The notes beneath the pieces are model-generated. The model did not search any database. It saw only the letters and a program-made list of their open reading frames with translations, and had not been told where the DNA came from. From Poriferisphaera corsica (GTDB lineage: Bacteria > Planctomycetota > Phycisphaerae > Phycisphaerales > Phycisphaeraceae): DNA of 64,000 bases. The DNA is taken from the NCBI RefSeq assembly GCF_007747445.1, contig NZ_CP036425.1, positions 3,518,175 through 3,582,174 on the forward strand, given 5' to 3'. Positions 60,282 through 64,000 of the stretch are shown piece after piece (the stretch's first letter is position 1; each line of letters starts with the position of its first letter). Made by a program: the position numbers and the translations under genes.

Positions 60282-60616
60282 GGTGTGATTGTACGGGATG
60301 TTACAGGATAATTGGGGTGCAATGCGAGTATTTGAGGCTGATTGTGGAATCAAAACAGTGCTTATGGCTGCTTGGCTCATATTGCGTCCCGAAATCATGG
60401 TTGGTGTTCACACTGGCGAGAAGGCCTGAACTGATCAATGGCGATGAGCCGACTTGGCTGCCTGACCTGCCAGTTGTACGTATTTGCCCGAAGGCGGGTT
60501 CATGGAAATCGCATCAGAAAGATGAAGATTTGGGTACACATAGGCAACAGATTTAGCGCGTTAAACTGGGTGTTTTTGTGCGCACAAGAGCGTTTCATAA
60601 CAGGGGTGCGCGGCGC

Positions 60617-60657
60617 GTTTGTGCGCACGAATCTTCGAATTTAGTGACTTACCCGTA
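60617..60657 (-). repeat. repeat family D copy 2
   Basis: On the minus strand starts TACGGGTAAGTCACTAAATT and ends GTGCGCACAAAC; 41 bases, as long as the + strand copy at 17591-17631. The middle differs. Confidence 0.65.
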
Positions 60658-60905
60658 ACCTAAACGTGCGAAGAATGAACAGAAACAAACGAACTTTGAC
60701 AATTATTAGTTGATAACCACGCGCTAACTGATTTTTCCGCGCGAGTGGGAAAAGCGTAAAACGCGCGTTTGTGCGCATCCTAAAAGATTTTCAGTCTCAA
60801 GATGGCGTAACGTGCTATGCGGCATGAAGAGGTGAGTTGGTCATTATTGATGACATTTTATAATCACGTCACTGCAAACGATCACATCTGTGCTGGTCTG
60901 ATGTA

Positions 60906-60941
60906 AGCTGATTGGCGCGCCGCGAAGTGTCGCGGCGGCTA
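60906..60941. repeat. family B GC-rich palindrome, copy 2
   Basis: AGCTGATTGGCGCGCCGCGA then AGTGTCGCGGCGGCTA, differing from the 24328-24361 copy at two or three positions. Confidence 0.75.
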
Positions 60942-61065
60942 CTTTTGTTTCGCCAGAACATCATGCAAGTTGCGTTGTTCGCGGGTCAAGAATTGGGAAG
61001 GAACATGGTAAGATATGTGTCGTCGCTTTGCGTTACAGTATCTATCTATTGATTAGTCTTCATGC

Positions 61066-61806
61066 ATGATTTCTGGGCCAGCTATGAGTTTTACTTTGAT
61101 ATTTGTGATATGCGGTATTGTTTTGGGCCTGGCTATCGGCATGGTTCCGGTCTACTTGACGAATCGGTATCAACGCCGAAAGGCGATGGGGGAGATATCA
61201 GTTGAGAAGCAGAAGAAGAATACGGTGACTTATCACGTTGGATTTGGCGTGTGGTTTATGGGGTTGGGTTTACTGCAACTGAATTCGAGACGGGGCGAAG
61301 AAATACCGTGGTGGGTTTGGATGTGGATTGCTAGCGCACTCATGTATTTTATCGCAGCGTACCGGTTGTATGTGAAGGAAGCGAAGCCGATCGAGTACGA
61401 TCGGGTTTATAAGAATGATCCGACAAAATGCGGGAAGTGTGGGTATGACGTGGTGCATATTCAGTCGGCGTCGTGCCCGGAGTGTGGGTGGACGTTGCCG
61501 AATTTGGATGAAGTGAGATTGCAGTCGCATGATGTTTGGTGTTGGTGGAAAAAGGGGAACTGGCAGATTGTTTATCTGGAAGAGGATATGCGGAAGAAAG
61601 CGCAGCGAGGATTTTATGTGACCGTAGTCATGGAAGTAATCGTGGCATGTGTTATTGGATTATGGTTACTAAGCAAGGAAGGCGGTTGGCATTCATTCAG
61701 TGTTCCAGTAATTTTTCTAGTGTTTCTGTCGCTGTTGTCCATTCATAAATTTATCAATGTGCATCGTATTCGAAAGTATTATGAGCGAGTGGATGGAGAA
61801 AAATGA
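61066..61806 (+). CDS. zinc-ribbon membrane protein, paralog 3
   Basis: A 246-residue protein. Helices: LIFVICGIVLGLAIGMVPVY, then VGFGVWFMGLGLLQLN and WWVWMWIASALMYFIAAYRL, the zinc ribbon KCGKCGYDVVHIQSASCPEC GWTLP, the element DVWCWWKKGNWQIVYLEED, then two helices (TVVMEVIVACVIGLWLL, VIFLVFLSLLSIHKFINVHR). Shares layout and the linker element with the pair at 53763-55308, so a real family. Start at 61066 or 61084, no ribosome binding site. Isolated between repeats and the BCCT gene. Function unknown. Confidence 0.8.
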   Translation: MISGPAMSFTLIFVICGIVLGLAIGMVPVYLTNRYQRRKAMGEISVEKQKKNTVTYHVGFGVWFMGLGLLQLNSRRGEEIPWWVWMWIASALMYFIAAYRLYVKEAKPIEYDRVYKNDPTKCGKCGYDVVHIQSASCPECGWTLPNLDEVRLQSHDVWCWWKKGNWQIVYLEEDMRKKAQRGFYVTVVMEVIVACVIGLWLLSKEGGWHSFSVPVIFLVFLSLLSIHKFINVHRIRKYYERVDGEK

Positions 61807-61855
61807 AGTTGAAATATAAGATTGCGTTTTATTAGTGTTTGGTTGATGAGGTTGC

Positions 61856-61886
61856 AAACACCCCAGCACCGGCGGTGCTGGGTTTG
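61856..61886 (-). repeat. family A palindrome copy, inverted
   Basis: On the minus strand CAAA, CCCAGCACC, GCC, GGTGCTGGG, GTGTTT; perfect 9-base stem. It lies 20 bases from a G22 tract. Confidence 0.85.
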
Positions 61887-61906
61887 ATGGTGGTATGCGT
61901 GCGTAT

Positions 61907-61928
61907 GGGGGGGGGGGGGGGGGGGGGG
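61907..61928 (+). repeat. homopolymer G22
   Basis: Twenty-two consecutive G between ATGCGTGCGTAT and AGCACG. No gene overlaps it; it sits between the end of the zinc-ribbon gene and the end of the BCCT gene. Confidence 0.9.
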
Positions 61929-61946
61929 AGCACGATTAGTCAATAA

Positions 61947-61981
61947 GAAAACGGCATCACTTTGACTGAAAGTGATGCCGT
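61947..61981 (-). terminator. terminator of the BCCT transporter gene
   Basis: Perfect 13-base stem ACGGCATCACTTT / AAAGTGATGCCGT, about 5-nt loop; TTTTC follows on the minus strand. 33 bases after the stop. Confidence 0.9.
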
Positions 61982-62013
61982 GGGCTTTTATCTAACTTAT
62001 GGTTAGTTGAGTG

Positions 62014-63831
62014 TTATTGCTTGCGAGCTCGGGGTTGGTGGATGCGCGGGACTTCTTCGCGGGTTAGGGTGCGGAAGAGTGACCATGCGGCCATGAGGAG
62101 GATAATTGAGAATGGAAGGGCGGCGATGATTGAGGCTGCTTGGAGGGCGTTGAGTCCGCCTGCGGCGAGGAGGAGTGCGGCGACGAGGCCTTCGGAGATA
62201 GCCCAGAAGAGTCGTGTACCGACGGGTGGGTCGGGGTTGCCGCCAGATGCGATGATGTCGATGACCATCGATGCGGAGTCGGAGGAGGTGACGAAGAAAA
62301 GGATGATGCAGAGCGTTGCGATGCCAGCACCGATGACGACGAGTAGTTTAGACTCGAAGATGCCATCAATCATGGCGAAGAGGACGGTGGGAAGGGTTGA
62401 GATTTTTTGCGTGTTGTCATCGGTAACGATGTCGGAAGAAAGATACTCGACAGCGGTAAGCTGTTTGGTTTCGGTTTTGAAGGTTCCGTCTGGGTTTTCG
62501 AGAAGCTTGCCGTCTGCACCTTTGACTGCGACGTTGAACTCGGGGAGGTATTCACCTTGAAGCGAGTCGCGTAGTTCGGTGTTTTGGGCTTTTTGCTCGT
62601 ATTCGAGGTGGGTTTGATGTTGGCGAAGGGTTGTGGAGCCGAAGGCGGTCATCCAGATAATGGAGACGGCTGTTGGCAGGAGGAGCGTGCCGAGGACGAA
62701 CTCGCGGATGGTACGACCTTTGGAGATCCGTGCGATGAACATGCCGACGAATGGTGACCATGCGATCCACCATGCCCAGTAGAAGACGGTCCACGCGGTG
62801 GCCCAGTTGCGACCTTCTTCGGAGAATGCGCCGGTGCGGAGTGATGATGAGGGGAGGAGTTGGAGGTATGCGCCGGTGTTGTCGAGTGTGGATGAGATGA
62901 ATGCGATGACGCCCGAGCCGATGATGACGATGAGCATGAGGACGGCGGCGAGTGCGATGTTGAGTTCGGAGAGGCGGCGGATGCCTGTGGCGAGGCCGGT
63001 GACGACGGAGATGGTGGCGATGGCGGTGATGCCGGCGATGATGAAGTATTGGATGGGTAGTGAGATGGGTGTGCCGAAGAGGAAGGAGAGGCCGGCGTTG
63101 ACTTGTTGAGCGCCGATGCCGAGGGAGGTGGCGACACCGGTGAGTGTTGCGATGATGGCGAGCACGTCGATGGCGTCGCCGGTGAAACCCCAGACGCGGT
63201 CGCCGAGGATTGGATGGAGGATTGAACGGAATGAGAGGGGCATGTCACGTCGGAAGCCGAAGTATGCGAGGGCGAGGCCGACGACGGCGTAGAGCGCCCA
63301 AGGGTGGAGTCCCCAGTGGAAGATGGTGACGGCCATGGCGATGCGTTCGTTGTCGAAGCCTTCGGCGAAGCCGGGAGGTGTTGCGTTGAAGTGATAGATG
63401 GGTTCTGCGACAGACCAGAAGAGGAGGCCGATGCCCATACCGGCGGAGAAGAGCATGGCGAACCATGAGAGGGTTGAGAATTCGGGGGGTGAGTTGTCCT
63501 TGGAAAGGCGGATGCGTCCGAAGCGAGAGAAGGCGAGCCAGAGTGCGAAGAGGACGAAGCCGGTCATGGTCATGACGTAGAGCCAACCGACGTGCTCGCC
63601 GATCCAGTTGCGGATGGAGACGAATGAAGATTCGAGGTTGGCGTTGGGGACGAAGAGCGTGAGCGCGACGAGTGCGAGGACGATGAGAGCGCCGACGGGG
63701 AAGACGACGGGATGCATTTCGAAATGCGGGCCGAAGCTGACGGAAGGCAGCTCGGGGACGTCGATGTTTTGCGGTGCGTGGTTCTGGTTTTCGTGGGACG
63801 GGTTAGGAGACGACGTATCGTCGGAGAGCAT
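62014..63831 (-). CDS. BCCT family betaine/choline/carnitine transporter
   Basis: A 605-residue inner-membrane transporter with about 12 helices. The signature WFAMLFSAGMGIGLLFWSVA EPIYHF and the FYWAWWIAWSPFVGMFIARI SKGRTIREFV segment are diagnostic; the Gly-rich GMGIGL path and the Trp box (TVFYWAWWIAW) are kept. GxG-type Na+ coupling is usual. An inserted hydrophilic loop (about residues 405-465, YEQKAQNTELRDSLQGEYLP) between helices is longer than normal. The N-terminus is hydrophilic (45 residues), and there is no long regulatory tail. Imports compatible solutes against salt stress; exact substrate not assigned. AGGTC lies 5 bases before the ATG. Confidence 0.95.
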   Translation of the reverse strand: MLSDDTSSPNPSHENQNHAPQNIDVPELPSVSFGPHFEMHPVVFPVGALIVLALVALTLFVPNANLESSFVSIRNWIGEHVGWLYVMTMTGFVLFALWLAFSRFGRIRLSKDNSPPEFSTLSWFAMLFSAGMGIGLLFWSVAEPIYHFNATPPGFAEGFDNERIAMAVTIFHWGLHPWALYAVVGLALAYFGFRRDMPLSFRSILHPILGDRVWGFTGDAIDVLAIIATLTGVATSLGIGAQQVNAGLSFLFGTPISLPIQYFIIAGITAIATISVVTGLATGIRRLSELNIALAAVLMLIVIIGSGVIAFISSTLDNTGAYLQLLPSSSLRTGAFSEEGRNWATAWTVFYWAWWIAWSPFVGMFIARISKGRTIREFVLGTLLLPTAVSIIWMTAFGSTTLRQHQTHLEYEQKAQNTELRDSLQGEYLPEFNVAVKGADGKLLENPDGTFKTETKQLTAVEYLSSDIVTDDNTQKISTLPTVLFAMIDGIFESKLLVVIGAGIATLCIILFFVTSSDSASMVIDIIASGGNPDPPVGTRLFWAISEGLVAALLLAAGGLNALQAASIIAALPFSIILLMAAWSLFRTLTREEVPRIHQPRARKQ

Positions 63832-64000
63832 ATGAGACCTTAATTTTGGATTGGGTTCCTAATAAAGCTGTGATTGCAGTTGCGAGGAATTGAGAGGTGA
63901 GGGGTGGGAGATAAAGCGGGATCACGGCAGAAAAGGAAGACAGCACGGGATGTGCTGTGCAAGCGTCAGATGTTGAACCCAAAATGCGTTTGCTCCGGCT

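Larger units (their letters stand above)
60282..61065. other. non-coding stretch with repeats B and D and GTGCGCA boxes
   Basis: About 780 bases. TTTGTGCGCA occurs at 60575-60585, 60618-60627 and 60768-60777; a family D block is at 60617-60657 and a family B palindrome at 60906-60941. It must also hold the promoter of the sigma gene. Frames inside are not supported. Confidence 0.55.

Noticed and set aside
1-64000. tRNA, rRNA, insertion sequence, exosortase or prophage genes
   Set aside because: Looked for characteristic sequences on both strands; none recognised by eye.

Overview
The window looks like a piece of the chromosome of a planctomycete, most likely of the Phycisphaerae. This is inferred from the gene mix: pseudopilin-like proteins with a LPALGAARR-type helix end, a PEP-CTERM protein, heptose synthesis genes of a Gram-negative envelope (hldE, hldD), a paralogous family of zinc-ribbon membrane proteins, and many secreted proteins of unknown function. 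No rRNA, tRNA, insertion sequence, phage module or CRISPR array was recognised.

Layout: 1-10 kb holds a truncated SulP transporter, a secreted LamG-GH43 glycosidase, ArsS, glycyl-tRNA synthetase, a protein with a VPTPS-type sorting tail beside an XrtA-type polysaccharide deacetylase, and HldE. 10-19 kb holds a tiny GIY-YIG-like protein, HldD, a VanZ-VanZ-MurJ fusion, a 3 x 128 bp tandem repeat, an NmrA-like reductase, a coiled-coil lipoprotein and ClpP. 19.8-24.2 kb is a one-direction cassette (LacI regulator, PEP-CTERM protein, pseudopilin, GH71/99-like glycosidase, then a pseudopilin pseudogene) behind a twin palindromic operator. 24-41 kb holds large envelope proteins of unknown function, a flavoprotein dehydrogenase, an ABC-2 permease next to SCO, TPR-like proteins, a Ca2+/cation exchanger, a MocR regulator with its operator, a DUF2330-like protein and RuvB. 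41-51 kb holds an (alpha/alpha)6-type enzyme, cysteine desulfurase, a PAS histidine kinase, LysA and an FHA-GspE ATPase. 51-64 kb holds PyrE, an SDR, zinc-ribbon membrane proteins, an ECF sigma factor with an anti-sigma-like protein carrying a pseudopilin-like outer part, and a BCCT transporter.

The most unusual content is outside the genes. A family of about 30-nt palindromes (about ten good copies plus variants) keeps the same outer and central bases while the stem bases vary in a compensatory way. Three copies sit in the 128-bp tandem array, one variant forms the lysA terminator, and two lie beside long G tracts. At least three further intergenic repeat families recur. The + strand is strongly C-rich from about 4 to 18.7 kb and 42 to 60 kb but G-rich from 18.7 to 41.5 kb and after 60 kb, regardless of gene direction, which suggests past inversion.

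Working links between genes: hldE and hldD serve LPS heptose; the LacI cassette probably takes up or trims a polysaccharide; sigma and anti-sigma form one regulatory unit; SCO and the ABC-2 permease suggest a lost or distant cytochrome oxidase locus.
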